Shown in pieces: positions 43,605-53,341 of a DNA stretch of 64,000 nucleotides; positions within the stretch are counted from its first letter, which is position 1, and every line of letters begins with the position of its first letter. The notes beneath the pieces were generated by a model that worked only from the letters and a program-made list of their open reading frames with translations, searched no databases and was not told the origin of the DNA. The stretch lies in the NCBI GenBank assembly GCA_041750975.1, contig JBGSYN010000104.1:1-64000 (forward strand). The letters run 5' to 3'. The position numbers and the translations under genes were made by a program. Source of the stretch: JBGSYN01 sp041750975. GTDB taxonomy: Bacteria; Pseudomonadota; Alphaproteobacteria; Geminicoccales; Geminicoccaceae.

Positions 43605-44504
43605 TCAGGCGGCCTTGGCTTGGGTCGGCAGCTTCTCCATGATCGCAAAAGCGTCGTGGCGGACGTGGTTCTTTTCCATCTCGTCCCGCACCATGGCTTC
43701 GCTTACCGTGCCGTTCTCGAGGCATTCCTTGAGCAGCGAAAAGAAGAACCGCTCCTGATTGTTGTCCGGATGCGACTTGTAGGCGCCGAGAAACGCGTAC
43801 TCGCCGAAAACCTTGCGCCGCAACCGCAGCAATTGCCCGAAGCCCGGGATCTTCGAGCGCTCGGCCGGCACGAAATCGGCCGGCAGGCCGCTTTTCCAGG
43901 GCTGGGTGCGGCGCCGCGTATTGTGCAGCAGCTTGGTCTTGGGCGTCAGATTGTCGAAATCGTTCCATTCCGGCTCGAGCGACCCGATGATGGCATCCTG
44001 CTCGTAGCCCAGATTCATCCAGATCTTGTATTCGCGCTTTTTCTGGAACAAGGCGTCGAAATCATCCTCGAGCTTCCAATGGGTGAGATTGGCGCAGTCG
44101 AGCAGCATGGCGCTCGAATTATATTCGGGCTTTTCCTTGCCACGCGAGCGGCAGCAGATCGCCTTGCCGTCCATGTTCCTGGTGAGGAGTTCGTAGATAT
44201 CGCCTTGGGCGAAGACGTCGGGATCGACGACAACTGCCTTGCCCTCGTACTCCATCAGTTTCGGCGTCATGAAGCGCAGCGGCGTGAACGACTGCAGATC
44301 GTCGTTGAGCCAGGTCCGGGTATCGCCGTCGCGGCGGTATTCGCGACCCTCGTAGCGATCGAAGAACTCCCGATGATCCTCGAGTTCGATCAGCTTGACG
44401 TCGAACTTGTCGGCGGATTTCGAGTTCCGCCGCATCGAATGTGCCGAGACGAGCGCGCCGAGTTTTTGCTTGTGGTTGGTATGGATGAAGACGCAAGGTC
44501 GCAT
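43605..44504 (-). CDS. Glycosyltransferase-like hypothetical protein (GT8-type fold)
   Basis: This 299-residue cytoplasmic protein has a GT-A-like layout: an N-terminal strand (PCVFIHTNHKQ), a strand with a DxD-type metal motif (AVVVDPDVFAQGDIYELL), a NSSAMLLDCANL segment and a basic C-terminal half (LLHNTRRRTQPW). This is consistent with a GT8-related sugar transferase or a host-like glycosyltransferase fold, but I cannot name the donor or acceptor. No membrane helices are visible. It lies 25 bp upstream of the mutase on the same strand and may be co-transcribed. Function not established. Confidence 0.65.
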   Translation of the reverse strand: MRPCVFIHTNHKQKLGALVSAHSMRRNSKSADKFDVKLIELEDHREFFDRYEGREYRRDGDTRTWLNDDLQSFTPLRFMTPKLMEYEGKAVVVDPDVFAQGDIYELLTRNMDGKAICCRSRGKEKPEYNSSAMLLDCANLTHWKLEDDFDALFQKKREYKIWMNLGYEQDAIIGSLEPEWNDFDNLTPKTKLLHNTRRRTQPWKSGLPADFVPAERSKIPGFGQLLRLRRKVFGEYAFLGAYKSHPDNNQERFFFSLLKECLENGTVSEAMVRDEMEKNHVRHDAFAIMEKLPTQAKAA

Positions 44505-44630
44505 GGATGGCCCTAGATTATGTGGGAATGGTCAAAACACGATCACCGCGGCACTCCATAGCACCGCAGGACACCGGGCTCAATTCAATCGGAAGTGCGG
44601 CCTGCCGGACGCCTGCCAAAAAGGGCGCCG

Positions 44631-47600
44631 TCACTCCGCCGGCGACGGCACCGCCTCGCCGAGACCCCGGTCGCGGGACCGATCGCGCCGCAACCACGCC
44701 CCGACCCTGATCAGGAAACTCCGGTTATTGGCGCCCCAGACCAGGAGGCAGGGTGTCAAAATGAGCGTCAGCAGCGTGGCAAAGGCGAGGCCACCGGCGA
44801 CGGCAGACGAGAGCTGCGCCCACCAGTCCGTTGAGGGCCCGCCGGCCCCGATCCGGGGGGCGAAGAGATCGATATTGAGCCTGAAGACCATCGGCAACAG
44901 GCCGAGGATCGTCGTAATCGTCGTCAACATGACGGGCCGCAGCCTTTGCGCACCGGTCCGCACGGCAGCGTCGATGACGTCGAGGCCGCGGTGCCGCAAC
45001 TCGTTATAGGTGTCGATCAGGACGATGTTGTTGTTGACGACGATGCCGGCGAGCGCGATTACGCCGACCCCGCTCATGACGATGCCGAACGGCTGCTGCA
45101 TCACCATCAGACCGAGCAGGACGCCCACTGTCGAAAAGACGATGGCGCTGAGGATCAAGGCCGCCTGATAGAAGCTGTTGAATTGCGTCACCAGGATAAT
45201 GGCGATCAGGAAGAGCGCGACGCCGAAGGCCTTGCTGAGGAAGGCCTGAGCCTCCTGCTGCTCCTCGTCCTCGCCCTTGAACACGACCAGAACGTCGCGC
45301 GGGATATCCTGGGTGGCGAGCCAGCTCCGCACTTCCTGGACCTTGCCGTCGACCAGCACGCCTTCTTCGACATCGGCCGACACCGCCAGCACGCGCTTGC
45401 CGTCGATGCGGCGCAACGCACCGGTCTTGGGGGCCGGATAGCGGTCGATGAAGTTCGTGACCGGCACCGCACCCCGCTCGGTATTGACGACCATTTCGTC
45501 GAACCTTTCGAGATGCCTGTCGTCGAACGGGAAGCGGGCGCGGATGTCGATCTCGTCCTCGGCGTCATCGGGGCGGTAGGTGCCGATCAGCACGCCATTG
45601 GTGATCATCTGCAGCGTCGAGCCGACCGAGACGATATCCGTGCCGAAGCGGCTCGCCTCCTCGCGATCGACGTCGATCCGCCACTCGATGCCCGGGATGG
45701 GCCTGGTGTCGCTGACGTCCTTGAGGCCTTCCATCTGATCGAGATGGGCTCGAACCTTGTCGACCACGGGCTCGATCAGCGACGGGTTTCTTGAGGAGAT
45801 CTCGACCTGAATGGGCTTACCGACCGGCGGTCCCGATTCTTCCTCGCGCGTCTCGATATGGAGGCCTGCAAGATCGCGCGTGCGGTCTAGGATCTCCTGG
45901 AGGATCTCGGCCGCTGGCCGGCGTTGATCGTGCGGCAGGAACTCGATCTGGAGGTTGCCGATGACATCCTCGTCGATATCGCCGCCGCCGCTTTGGAATT
46001 CGACCGCCGTGCGCGTATAGAGCTTGTCGATGCCCTCGACCTCGAGAATCCGGTCGGCAACCTGCCGGACCAGTGCGTCCCGCTCGAAAACCGAGAAATT
46101 GCCCCGGCTGTGGACGTGAATCTGCGCCTGTTCGGGTTCGACGTCGGGAAAGAATTCAACACCTTTGCCGAAGGTCCCATAGGCCGCATAGACACCGACC
46201 GCGATCACGATGGCGCCGAAGAGAACGCTCCAGATGCGCCATGGCCGGGCGACGAGGAATGACAAGGTGCGGGCATAAGCACCGGTCAGCCCGGGCAGGG
46301 ATCGCAAATCGCCCCCCTCCGCGGCAGCCAGCGCGCGCATGGTTTCCGGATTGCCGGCCTCCGCCTTGCCGAAGATGGCCCCGAGATTGGGGACGAAGAT
46401 CAACGCCATCGCCAGCGAGGCGGTAAGCGTCGCAAGCAGGGTGATCGGCAGGTACTTCATGAACTCGCCGACGATGCCGGGCCAGAAGACCAGCGGCAGG
46501 AAGGCGGCAAGGGTGGTCGCGGTCGATGCCGTGATCGGCCACGCCATCCGGGTCGCGGCGAGCTTATAGGCCTCGCGGCGGTGCATCCCCTCGCTCATCT
46601 TGCGATCGGCGAGTTCGGTGACGACGATCGCGCCATCGACCAGCATGCCGACGGCCAGGATCAGGCCGAACAGGACGACGATATTGATGGTGAGGCCGGC
46701 AATACCCAGCACCAGAATGCCGACGAGGAACGAGCCGGGGACGGCGAAGCCGACGAGGAAGGCCGTGCGCAGCCCCAATGCGGCGACGACGACGATCATC
46801 ACCAGGAGGATCGCGGAAAGGACGTTGTTCTGCAGGTCCTGCAGCATCGAGCGGATATCGTCGGACTTGTCCTGGGTGAAACCCACTTCGACGGTTTGAG
46901 GCCAGCGGGTCTGTTCCTCGAGGACGACCGCTTTGACCTGCTCGATGGTCTCGATGATGTTGGCGCCGATCCGCTTGCTAACCTCGAGCGCCAGGGCCGG
47001 GCGGCCGTCGACCCAGGCAAAGCCCTGGGGATCCTTGAAGGTGCGGCGTAGGGAGGCGATGTCGCGGAAGCGCACGACGGTATCGCCGTCGACCTTGAGC
47101 GGCAGGTTCAGAATGTCTTCCGACGTCTCGAAGACGCCCGGAATCTTGACCGAAAAGCGGCCCTGCCCGCTGTCGAGGGCGCCTGCTGCGACCAGCTGAT
47201 TGTTGCGGCCGACGATATTGAGCAGGCTCTCGAGTTCGAGACCGTAGGACTTGACCTGCAAGGGATCGACGATCACTTCAAGGACTTCCTCGCGTTCGCC
47301 GGCGATCTCGGCCTCGAGCACGTTCGGCAGGGCCTCGATCCGGTCCTGCAGATCGCGGGCCAGTTGCAGCATCGTCCGCTCCGGCGCGTCGCCGCTGAGT
47401 GTGACGACCAGCACCGGAAACAGCGCCAGATTGACTTCGTTGACGGTCGGCTCGTCGGTTTCGTCCGGCAGTTCCGCTTTGGCGATGTCGACCTTTTCGC
47501 GAACGTCGTTCAAGGCCTCGTCGATATCGACGCCGGCCTCGAATTCGAGCGTCACCGAGGCCTGACCCTCATTGGCGGTGCCGCTCATTTCCTTCACACC

Positions 47601-47828
47601 CTCGATGCCCTGGAGTTCCTGCTCCATGGGGCGCACCAAAAGGCGCTCGGCATCTTCCGGCGAAATGCCGTCATGGGTCATCGACACATAGATCGTCGGG
47701 ATCTGGATGTCGGGCTCGGATTCGGTCGGGATAGTCGTATAGACGGTCACGCCGGCGACGATCAGCAGGAGCAGGACCAGCAGGACGGTCCGCGATCGCT
47801 CGAACGAGACCGCGATCAGCGATTTCAT
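44631..47828 (-). CDS. RND efflux transporter permease
   Basis: This 1065-residue inner-membrane proton-driven exporter has twelve predicted membrane helices and two large periplasmic loops. Visible hallmarks are PTESEPDIQIP and VYVSMTHDGISPEDAE-like YVSMTHDG in loop 1. The membrane motifs FGLILAVGMLVDGAIVVTEL (proton-relay Asp region) and GIVVNNNIVLIDTYN are in the two halves. It has the features of the AcrB-like HAE group that export drugs, rather than the heavy-metal group, although this is by eye only. The ATG at 47828 overlaps the adaptor stop by 4 bp. No outer-membrane factor is adjacent. Confidence 0.92.
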   Translation of the reverse strand: MKSLIAVSFERSRTVLLVLLLLIVAGVTVYTTIPTESEPDIQIPTIYVSMTHDGISPEDAERLLVRPMEQELQGIEGVKEMSGTANEGQASVTLEFEAGVDIDEALNDVREKVDIAKAELPDETDEPTVNEVNLALFPVLVVTLSGDAPERTMLQLARDLQDRIEALPNVLEAEIAGEREEVLEVIVDPLQVKSYGLELESLLNIVGRNNQLVAAGALDSGQGRFSVKIPGVFETSEDILNLPLKVDGDTVVRFRDIASLRRTFKDPQGFAWVDGRPALALEVSKRIGANIIETIEQVKAVVLEEQTRWPQTVEVGFTQDKSDDIRSMLQDLQNNVLSAILLVMIVVVAALGLRTAFLVGFAVPGSFLVGILVLGIAGLTINIVVLFGLILAVGMLVDGAIVVTELADRKMSEGMHRREAYKLAATRMAWPITASTATTLAAFLPLVFWPGIVGEFMKYLPITLLATLTASLAMALIFVPNLGAIFGKAEAGNPETMRALAAAEGGDLRSLPGLTGAYARTLSFLVARPWRIWSVLFGAIVIAVGVYAAYGTFGKGVEFFPDVEPEQAQIHVHSRGNFSVFERDALVRQVADRILEVEGIDKLYTRTAVEFQSGGGDIDEDVIGNLQIEFLPHDQRRPAAEILQEILDRTRDLAGLHIETREEESGPPVGKPIQVEISSRNPSLIEPVVDKVRAHLDQMEGLKDVSDTRPIPGIEWRIDVDREEASRFGTDIVSVGSTLQMITNGVLIGTYRPDDAEDEIDIRARFPFDDRHLERFDEMVVNTERGAVPVTNFIDRYPAPKTGALRRIDGKRVLAVSADVEEGVLVDGKVQEVRSWLATQDIPRDVLVVFKGEDEEQQEAQAFLSKAFGVALFLIAIILVTQFNSFYQAALILSAIVFSTVGVLLGLMVMQQPFGIVMSGVGVIALAGIVVNNNIVLIDTYNELRHRGLDVIDAAVRTGAQRLRPVMLTTITTILGLLPMVFRLNIDLFAPRIGAGGPSTDWWAQLSSAVAGGLAFATLLTLILTPCLLVWGANNRSFLIRVGAWLRRDRSRDRGLGEAVPSPAE

Positions 47829-48964
47829 GTGGGCGCTCCGGCACTGGCCTGGGCCAACGGGGTCGAGGCGCTGGTATCGATCACCTCGACCTCCTGGCCC
47901 GCCGAAACGAAGCCCTGACCGACCGTGATGATCCGCACCGTTTCGGGCAGACCCTTGAGCCATACCGAATCGGCTTCGGACCGAACGATCTGGGCCGGAT
48001 GGAATTGCACGATGTCGTTCTCGTCGACCGCCTTGATGCCCAGCATGCCACGATCGTCCAGGACGAGAAGGCCGGAACTCACTTTATGGGCCGGGACCTC
48101 CTCGAGATTGAGCGTGACAGCAGCGCTGACGCCGGAGGGATAGCGGCCGTCCGCATTGGCCGCGTCGAGCTCGATGCGGAAGGTGCGTGTCGCAGCGCTA
48201 GCCTGGGACGCAACGTAGCTGACCTCGGCCTCGAACTCGACGCCTGAAACGATACGCACTTTTCCCATCATGCTTTTTTCGACCAGCCCCGCCACGTTTT
48301 CCGGAATATCGGCAACGATGACGAGAGGATCGTTGTCGATGACCCGCGCGACCGGATCGCCGATATCGACGAAATCGCCGATCTCGACATAGCGGCCGTC
48401 GAGCACGCCTGAGAACGGTGCCCTGATCTCGGTGTTCTTGAGTTCGATCCGCGCGTGTTCGAGTGTTGCCTGGGCCTGTTCGTAATAGGCCTCCATCTCG
48501 GCGACGCTGGTTTCCGCCTGAAACCCCTTTTGTCCAAGTCTCCGCGAGGCCGAGCGTTCGATCTCGCGCTGTTTCAGCAAGGCCTCGGAATGTTTGACGT
48601 TCGCCTCGCGGTCGCGGCGGTCGAGTTGAATGATGATCTCACCCTGTTCGACGCGGCTGCCCTTTTCGACGAGAACATCTTGGACGGCACCCGCGACTTC
48701 GACCTTCAATTCGACACTGCGGTCGGGTTCGGAGTAGCCGTCGGCGAGGATTTCGCGTGTGATTGGCTTGGCCGTCATGGTTTCGGCCCGAACCGCCGCC
48801 AAAGGCTTGGTCGGTGCCGGCGGCGCTTCCTCATTGACGGGCATGGCCGAAGTGGCACCATCGGGATCGCCCGCCATCAATTGCGCTATGTCGACATAGG
48901 GCGAGGCCAGCCAAGCGCCGGCCGCAAGTGCTATGGCGCCGGCAATGAGGTAGGAGGATCTCAT
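47825..48964 (-). CDS. RND efflux periplasmic adaptor (membrane fusion protein)
   Basis: This 379-residue adaptor has an N-terminal signal or anchor helix (residues 5-22). The barrel-sandwich (lipoyl) hairpin AGAVQDVLVEKGSRVEQGEIIIQLD comes next, as does a helical hairpin (about 110-165). The second lipoyl half is RAPFSGVLDGRYVEIGDFV, and a beta-barrel domain follows. It links the RND pump to an outer-membrane channel. It is in the operon padR-adaptor-pump, with a 1-nt gap after padR and a 4-bp overlap with the pump. Confidence 0.92.
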   Translation of the reverse strand: MRSSYLIAGAIALAAGAWLASPYVDIAQLMAGDPDGATSAMPVNEEAPPAPTKPLAAVRAETMTAKPITREILADGYSEPDRSVELKVEVAGAVQDVLVEKGSRVEQGEIIIQLDRRDREANVKHSEALLKQREIERSASRRLGQKGFQAETSVAEMEAYYEQAQATLEHARIELKNTEIRAPFSGVLDGRYVEIGDFVDIGDPVARVIDNDPLVIVADIPENVAGLVEKSMMGKVRIVSGVEFEAEVSYVASQASAATRTFRIELDAANADGRYPSGVSAAVTLNLEEVPAHKVSSGLLVLDDRGMLGIKAVDENDIVQFHPAQIVRSEADSVWLKGLPETVRIITVGQGFVSAGQEVEVIDTSASTPLAQASAGAPT

Positions 48965-48965
48965 G

Positions 48966-49586
48966 CTATTCTCCCGCCATCATGATTTCGGACGGTTTGG
49001 GCGAAGCAGCGACTGGCTCGTCATCGTCGAGCTCGGGTTCCTCCGGGGCGCCGATCTCGCGTAGCAGCTGGGGTTTCTGCCGCTTCGTGTAGGCAAGTGC
49101 TGCGGTCAGCACGGCTCGCCCATAGCCGCAGGCGAACCTCTGGCCGGGTGTCATCGTGTTCGGATCGCCGCCCGAATGCTCTTTTTCGAAGGTGTCGATG
49201 TCATCGAGGAGGAAGCTCTCCCATTTCTCGATCATGCCGTCGATGACTCCGGCGACGTGCTGGGCCGGCATCAGATGCGCGAAATAGATCAGCACCAGAA
49301 ATTCGGAGCGCACCCGGTGCCGCGGTCCGGTCGAGATCAGTTCGTCGCGCAACGCCTCGCGGCCGGCATCGGTGATCTCGTAAATCTTCTTGTCGGGCCG
49401 GTTGCTCTGCTCGACCGAAGTGACGGAAACCAGACCGTCACTGGCGAGTTGGGCCAGGGCCGGATAGATCGAGCTGAAGCCTGCCAGAAAGAAGTGACGG
49501 AATCCGACCTCGAACTGCTTCTTGATCTCGTAGCCGGTCTGGGGCTGTGCGGAGAGCACTCCCAGACAAAGTGTCTTGACGTCCAT
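48966..49586 (-). CDS. PadR-family transcriptional regulator
   Basis: The 206-residue regulator has the PadR winged helix (CLGVLSAQPQTGYEIKKQFEVG, then SSIYPALAQLASDGLVSV) and the long C-terminal dimerisation helices of the PadR s1 type. The tail is extended and acidic (residues 165-206). It is the first gene of the efflux operon and likely represses it together with itself, with a toxic substrate as inducer. The twin palindromes at 49612-49655 lie 26-69 bp upstream of the start and are the likely operator. Confidence 0.9.
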   Translation of the reverse strand: MDVKTLCLGVLSAQPQTGYEIKKQFEVGFRHFFLAGFSSIYPALAQLASDGLVSVTSVEQSNRPDKKIYEITDAGREALRDELISTGPRHRVRSEFLVLIYFAHLMPAQHVAGVIDGMIEKWESFLLDDIDTFEKEHSGGDPNTMTPGQRFACGYGRAVLTAALAYTKRQKPQLLREIGAPEEPELDDDEPVAASPKPSEIMMAGE

Positions 49587-49611
49587 TCGGAGCGAAACCC
49601 AAGCTGAGGTG

Positions 49612-49655
49612 TATCGAACTGATATATATCATTCCGGAATATATCGAGTCGATAT
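49612..49655. promoter_or_regulatory. Twin palindromic operator upstream of padR
   Basis: Two related inverted repeats are visible. TATCGAACTGATA (49612-49624) is imperfect. ATATCGA-G-TCGATAT (49641-49655) is a perfect 15-bp palindrome sharing the TATCGA arms. Their centres are 30 bp apart, near three helical turns. Between them lies ATTCCGGAAT (49631-49640), itself a perfect palindrome. The region is very AT-rich and is where a promoter would be expected. Binding of PadR as two dimers is inferred. Confidence 0.7.
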
Positions 49656-49698
49656 TTTTTGGCTCATGAAACTCGGCTCGACCCCTCGCGGGCCCCCT

Positions 49699-50247
49699 TC
49701 AGATGCGATCGCCCTTCTGCTCGGCGCGCAGGCGTTCGATGTGGACCCGCGGGCCCTCCATATTCGGGTTGATCTCGAGTGCCGCTTCGAAGCTGCGGAT
49801 CGCCGCCTCGTTCTCGTCGAGCGCCATGTAGATCAGGCCGAGCCCGGAAAGGGCGCCGAAATGCCTCGGCTCGAGCGCGAGTGTGCGTTGGATGTCGAGC
49901 ACCGAGCCCTCATAATTGCCGGTCACGAAATAGAGCGTGGCGCGGCGGTTCCAGGCTTCGGCAAACTCCGGCTCGCGCGCGATCAGTTCATTGTATCGGG
50001 CAAGTGCCACGTCGTAGAGACGGCTGGCCATGGCGGCATTGCCCTGGCTCATCAATAGGGCGCTCTGGTCATCCTCGGTATCGTTCCAGATGGTCCAGAT
50101 CCGCTGCTCGATCTGACGCGCCTCGCCGGCTCCGTCGGCATCGTGAAGGGCCGTGAAAAGCGGCTCGAGTCGCTGGTCCGCCTGATCGGCCCGTAGCGGG
50201 CCGGGGATCGCCAAGAAAAGTGCCAATGCCAGTATCAGAAGACGCAT
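49699..50247 (-). CDS. Exported tetratricopeptide-repeat protein
   Basis: This 182-residue protein has a signal peptide (hydrophobic residues 2-16, ending near LRA) and two or three TPR units. Clear ones are ALARYNELIAREPEFAEAW and YEGSVLDIQRTLALEPRHFG, then EAAIRSFEAALEINPN. It is probably periplasmic and binds a partner protein. The ATG at 50247 has GGGGA upstream and is preferred over 50277. It is upstream of padR on the same strand, separated by the operator region. Confidence 0.82.
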   Translation of the reverse strand: MRLLILALALFLAIPGPLRADQADQRLEPLFTALHDADGAGEARQIEQRIWTIWNDTEDDQSALLMSQGNAAMASRLYDVALARYNELIAREPEFAEAWNRRATLYFVTGNYEGSVLDIQRTLALEPRHFGALSGLGLIYMALDENEAAIRSFEAALEINPNMEGPRVHIERLRAEQKGDRI

Positions 50248-50383
50248 CCGCCGATCCCCTGAGGTTTCCGTCTTCAAGGGAGATGGATCAGGGCAACCCG
50301 CAATCGAGTCCAGCGATCGGATCGGTATTCAGGCGGCGGCAGTCGCTGGCCAACGCTGCCTCATCACTCGCGCAAGGTGGCGA

Positions 50384-51220
50384 TTACAGTGCAGCCTTAA
50401 GAGCGGGCGCCGCAGTGCGTTCGACAGCGTGGACCGCCTCCGAGAGCAACTGATCGAGGGCGCCGTCGTGATAGAGGCCGACATGGTCCTCGCCGGGAAG
50501 CGTCCGGGTGAAGACCACGTTTTCCAAACCGTCGATGAGTGCCTCGGTGTGTCGTCGCGGCACGATCGTGTCGTCACCGGCGATGATGACGGCTGTCGGG
50601 ACGTCGACGCCCTTGAGATATTTTGCGCTGTCGAACGGGTGGCGGAGCAGCATCTTGACCGGAGCCCAGAAAAACCGGTCCTGGCCGATGGCCGCCACCG
50701 AATCGAAGGGGGTCACCAGGACCAGCCCGTCGAGCGGCCGCTCACCGGCGAGATAGGCGGCAACCCCGGTGCCGATGCTGAGGCCGATGGCCACCGTGTG
50801 CTTCGGTTCGATCAGTTGCCGGAGATGATCGTAGATGAGGAGGGCATCGGCGAAGAAAGCGGCCTCGCCGGGTTCGCCCTCGCTCGGGGTGTAGCCGCGG
50901 TAGTGGAACACGGCGACATCGTGCTCCGGCAGCCGATGGCTGAGGAAGACCGTGCAGTCGTCGGCCTGCCACGCATTGCCGGCAAAGCCGATGACCAGGC
51001 CGCGGTTGGTCGCACCGCGTGCCGGAACCAGATTGCCGTGAATGACCTCGCCCGAGGCCGTAGTGAGCTTAAGTCGCCGCGTCTTTTCGGGCAAAACATA
51101 GCTCGCCTCGCCGACCATTCCGGTCGGGAAAATCAGCCGCTCCTGAAACGCCCAGAGCGCGCCGATCGCCACGACATAGAGGGCGGCAAGACCCGCCAAG
51201 ATCCAATAGACTGATGTCAC
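50384..51220 (-). CDS. Membrane-anchored alpha/beta hydrolase
   Basis: This 278-residue protein has one N-terminal membrane helix (about residues 5-24) followed by an alpha/beta hydrolase domain. The nucleophile elbow is IGLSIGTGVAA, the acid is in IIAGDDTIVPRR, and the His is in PGEDHVGLYHD. AGNAWQADDC forms the N-terminal oxyanion side. It resembles the Abhd/bem46-like hydrolase group. Substrate unknown. It has 106 bp of empty sequence before the TPR gene. Confidence 0.85.
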   Translation of the reverse strand: MTSVYWILAGLAALYVVAIGALWAFQERLIFPTGMVGEASYVLPEKTRRLKLTTASGEVIHGNLVPARGATNRGLVIGFAGNAWQADDCTVFLSHRLPEHDVAVFHYRGYTPSEGEPGEAAFFADALLIYDHLRQLIEPKHTVAIGLSIGTGVAAYLAGERPLDGLVLVTPFDSVAAIGQDRFFWAPVKMLLRHPFDSAKYLKGVDVPTAVIIAGDDTIVPRRHTEALIDGLENVVFTRTLPGEDHVGLYHDGALDQLLSEAVHAVERTAAPALKAAL

Positions 51221-51309
51221 GGGGGTGTTCTTCGATGATGCTGGAGGCTGCAGCGCTCTAAGATGAGGCGTCGCCGGGGCGGGTCAATGTCCGGCCGGCG
51301 GATAGCGCT

Positions 51310-53235
51310 CTAAAGAAGGGGGTTCTCGCCAAGCATGCTCGTACAGAAGCGGGCCGGCGGGCCGGCGGTGGCGGTCTTTAGCCAGGGCATGCAGAGCTCG
51401 GCCGTAGCAAGTTCTTCCTGACCGAAAAAGCCCTCGAGCGCGTCGCAAAAGCTGTCACGGACGATCGCGAACTGCTCGCGGGTCTGGAGGCCGACCAGCA
51501 CGACCCGAAAGTCGAGCGACTTGGCGGCGCCGATCATCGACAGCAGGAAGCTGCTGCAACGGCTTCGCCCCCCGGTTGCCGGCAGCATCGAGGGGGCGAA
51601 GCGGACGGTGTCGACGGGCGCATCGCGCAGGACCGCCGCCGAGGCGTTGCCGCCCGAGAAATTATCGATGGCGATGCGCAGGCCGAGTTCGCGGAGGGCT
51701 TGCAGAACTCGGCTGCCGGTCTCGACTTCCTCGGCGATATGTTCCTCGCGGATCTCGAGTTCGATGGCACTCGGCAACAGCGCATGCCGCAACAGTCGGT
51801 CCGTGGCCCGGCTGGCGACCCGTTTCCAGGAAAGCTGCCGGCGGGACAGCAGCGGCAAGGCGACATGCAGCTTGCCGATGCCTTCGCCATGCCAGACTTT
51901 GAGGTTCTCGCAGGTTTCCTCGATCATCCAGTCGGTGACCGCATCGAGAATGCCGCTCTCTTCGGCCAAACGGCGAAAACGAGCGGGCTCGATGCGCCCC
52001 TGCTTGGGATGCTCCCAAAGAATGCTGGCGCCGATGCCGACCCGGTTGTCCCGTAAAGTGACCTGCGGGCGGAATCCAAGGGAAAACTCGCCGCGCTCGA
52101 AGGCCGTCTTGATCTCGGATTTGACGATCACCGCACCGGCGCTGATATCCTGGCAGGCCGGGTCGTTGAACCGGTAGGCATTGCCGCCTTCGTTCTTGGC
52201 GCGGTACATCGCGGCGTCGGCGAACCGCAGCAATTGCTCGCCATTGTCGCCGTCGGCCGGGAAAATGGCGATGCCGATGCTGGCGCTGACGATGATCGTC
52301 TCATCGCCGATGGTCATCGGCTCGGCCAGGGTTTCGAGCACCTTCTGGCCCACCGTCCCGGCGCCGTCCGGATCCTTCAGATCCTCGATCAGGATAGTGA
52401 ACTCGTCGCCGCCGGGCCGGCCCACCGTGTCGCTTTCGCGGAGCCGGCCTATCAGCCTGGAGGCGACTTCCTGCAACAGGCGGTCGCCGGCCGGATGGCC
52501 GAGGCGGTCGTTGACGGTCTTGAAATTGTCGAGGTCGAGGACGAAAATGCCGACCATCGTGCGGTGCCGCCGCGCCGAGGCCAGGGCGCGTTCCAGACGG
52601 TCGTTGAGCAAAGTTCGGTTGGCGAGGCCGGTCAAATCGTCGAATTGCGAGAGGTGGGTGATCCGATCGGCGATTTGACGACGTGCCGCGGCGAAGCGGA
52701 GGCTGCGTTCGAGCCGGCCGGTATCCCACTCCTCCTTGTCGATGAAGTCGGCGACGCCGAGTTCCGCCGCCTCGACGTCGAGGTCGGGATCCGGCATGCC
52801 GCTGACCAGGATCATCGGCGTGCGAAACCCGCGGCGCTGCGCCATGCGGACGAAATCGAGGCCGTCCCGGCCGGGCAGCCGATAATCGACGAGACAGGCG
52901 TCGTAGCTGCTGCTGGCGAGATAGCGCAGGCCGATTTCGACATTGGGTGCGGCTTCGACGCTGAACTCGCAGATTTCGGCGCGCCCCAAGAGGTCCTTGA
53001 CGATGGCCACATCCGCCTGGTCGTCCTCGATCAAGAGCACGGAGATTTTCTGTTTTGCCGAGCCCCAGGGCGTATCGTTGTTGGCCGCGAGAACCCGGGT
53101 CGAAGGCAGCGTGTTGCCGAGGGGGATAACCTCGTGGCTGTCGAATTGGGCCGCGCCGTCATGGAGTCCGGGCCGGTCGGCGGATTGCCCGGAGCCTGGC
53201 CGCTCAGGTATGTCGATATTCCACATCGCCCGCAT
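51310..53235 (-). CDS. Response regulator with GGDEF and degenerate EAL domains
   Basis: This 641-residue cytoplasmic protein has a REC domain at about residues 63-180 (LLIEDDQADV, phosphoacceptor Asp in LVDYRLPGRDG, Lys in FIDKEE). A GGDEF domain (about 205-365) has the intact RPGGDEF motif, so c-di-GMP synthesis is likely. The EAL domain (about 390-620) is degenerate. The EAL motif reads GAS (GIGASILWEHP), the second Asp of DDF is Asn (IDNFSGG), and the late Glu is gone (LVGLQTREQF). So phosphodiesterase activity is unlikely and it may bind c-di-GMP instead. The sensor kinase is not adjacent. Confidence 0.9.
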   Translation of the reverse strand: MRAMWNIDIPERPGSGQSADRPGLHDGAAQFDSHEVIPLGNTLPSTRVLAANNDTPWGSAKQKISVLLIEDDQADVAIVKDLLGRAEICEFSVEAAPNVEIGLRYLASSSYDACLVDYRLPGRDGLDFVRMAQRRGFRTPMILVSGMPDPDLDVEAAELGVADFIDKEEWDTGRLERSLRFAAARRQIADRITHLSQFDDLTGLANRTLLNDRLERALASARRHRTMVGIFVLDLDNFKTVNDRLGHPAGDRLLQEVASRLIGRLRESDTVGRPGGDEFTILIEDLKDPDGAGTVGQKVLETLAEPMTIGDETIIVSASIGIAIFPADGDNGEQLLRFADAAMYRAKNEGGNAYRFNDPACQDISAGAVIVKSEIKTAFERGEFSLGFRPQVTLRDNRVGIGASILWEHPKQGRIEPARFRRLAEESGILDAVTDWMIEETCENLKVWHGEGIGKLHVALPLLSRRQLSWKRVASRATDRLLRHALLPSAIELEIREEHIAEEVETGSRVLQALRELGLRIAIDNFSGGNASAAVLRDAPVDTVRFAPSMLPATGGRSRCSSFLLSMIGAAKSLDFRVVLVGLQTREQFAIVRDSFCDALEGFFGQEELATAELCMPWLKTATAGPPARFCTSMLGENPLL

Positions 53236-53341
53236 TCATGCCGCAATCGCTACTTCACGTAGAATTATCTTAAAATTTATTAAACCTCAAGTAGATAGCA
53301 GGTGTCAACTCGAGGTGAGCGGCGGCGCTGGAACGCGCTGG

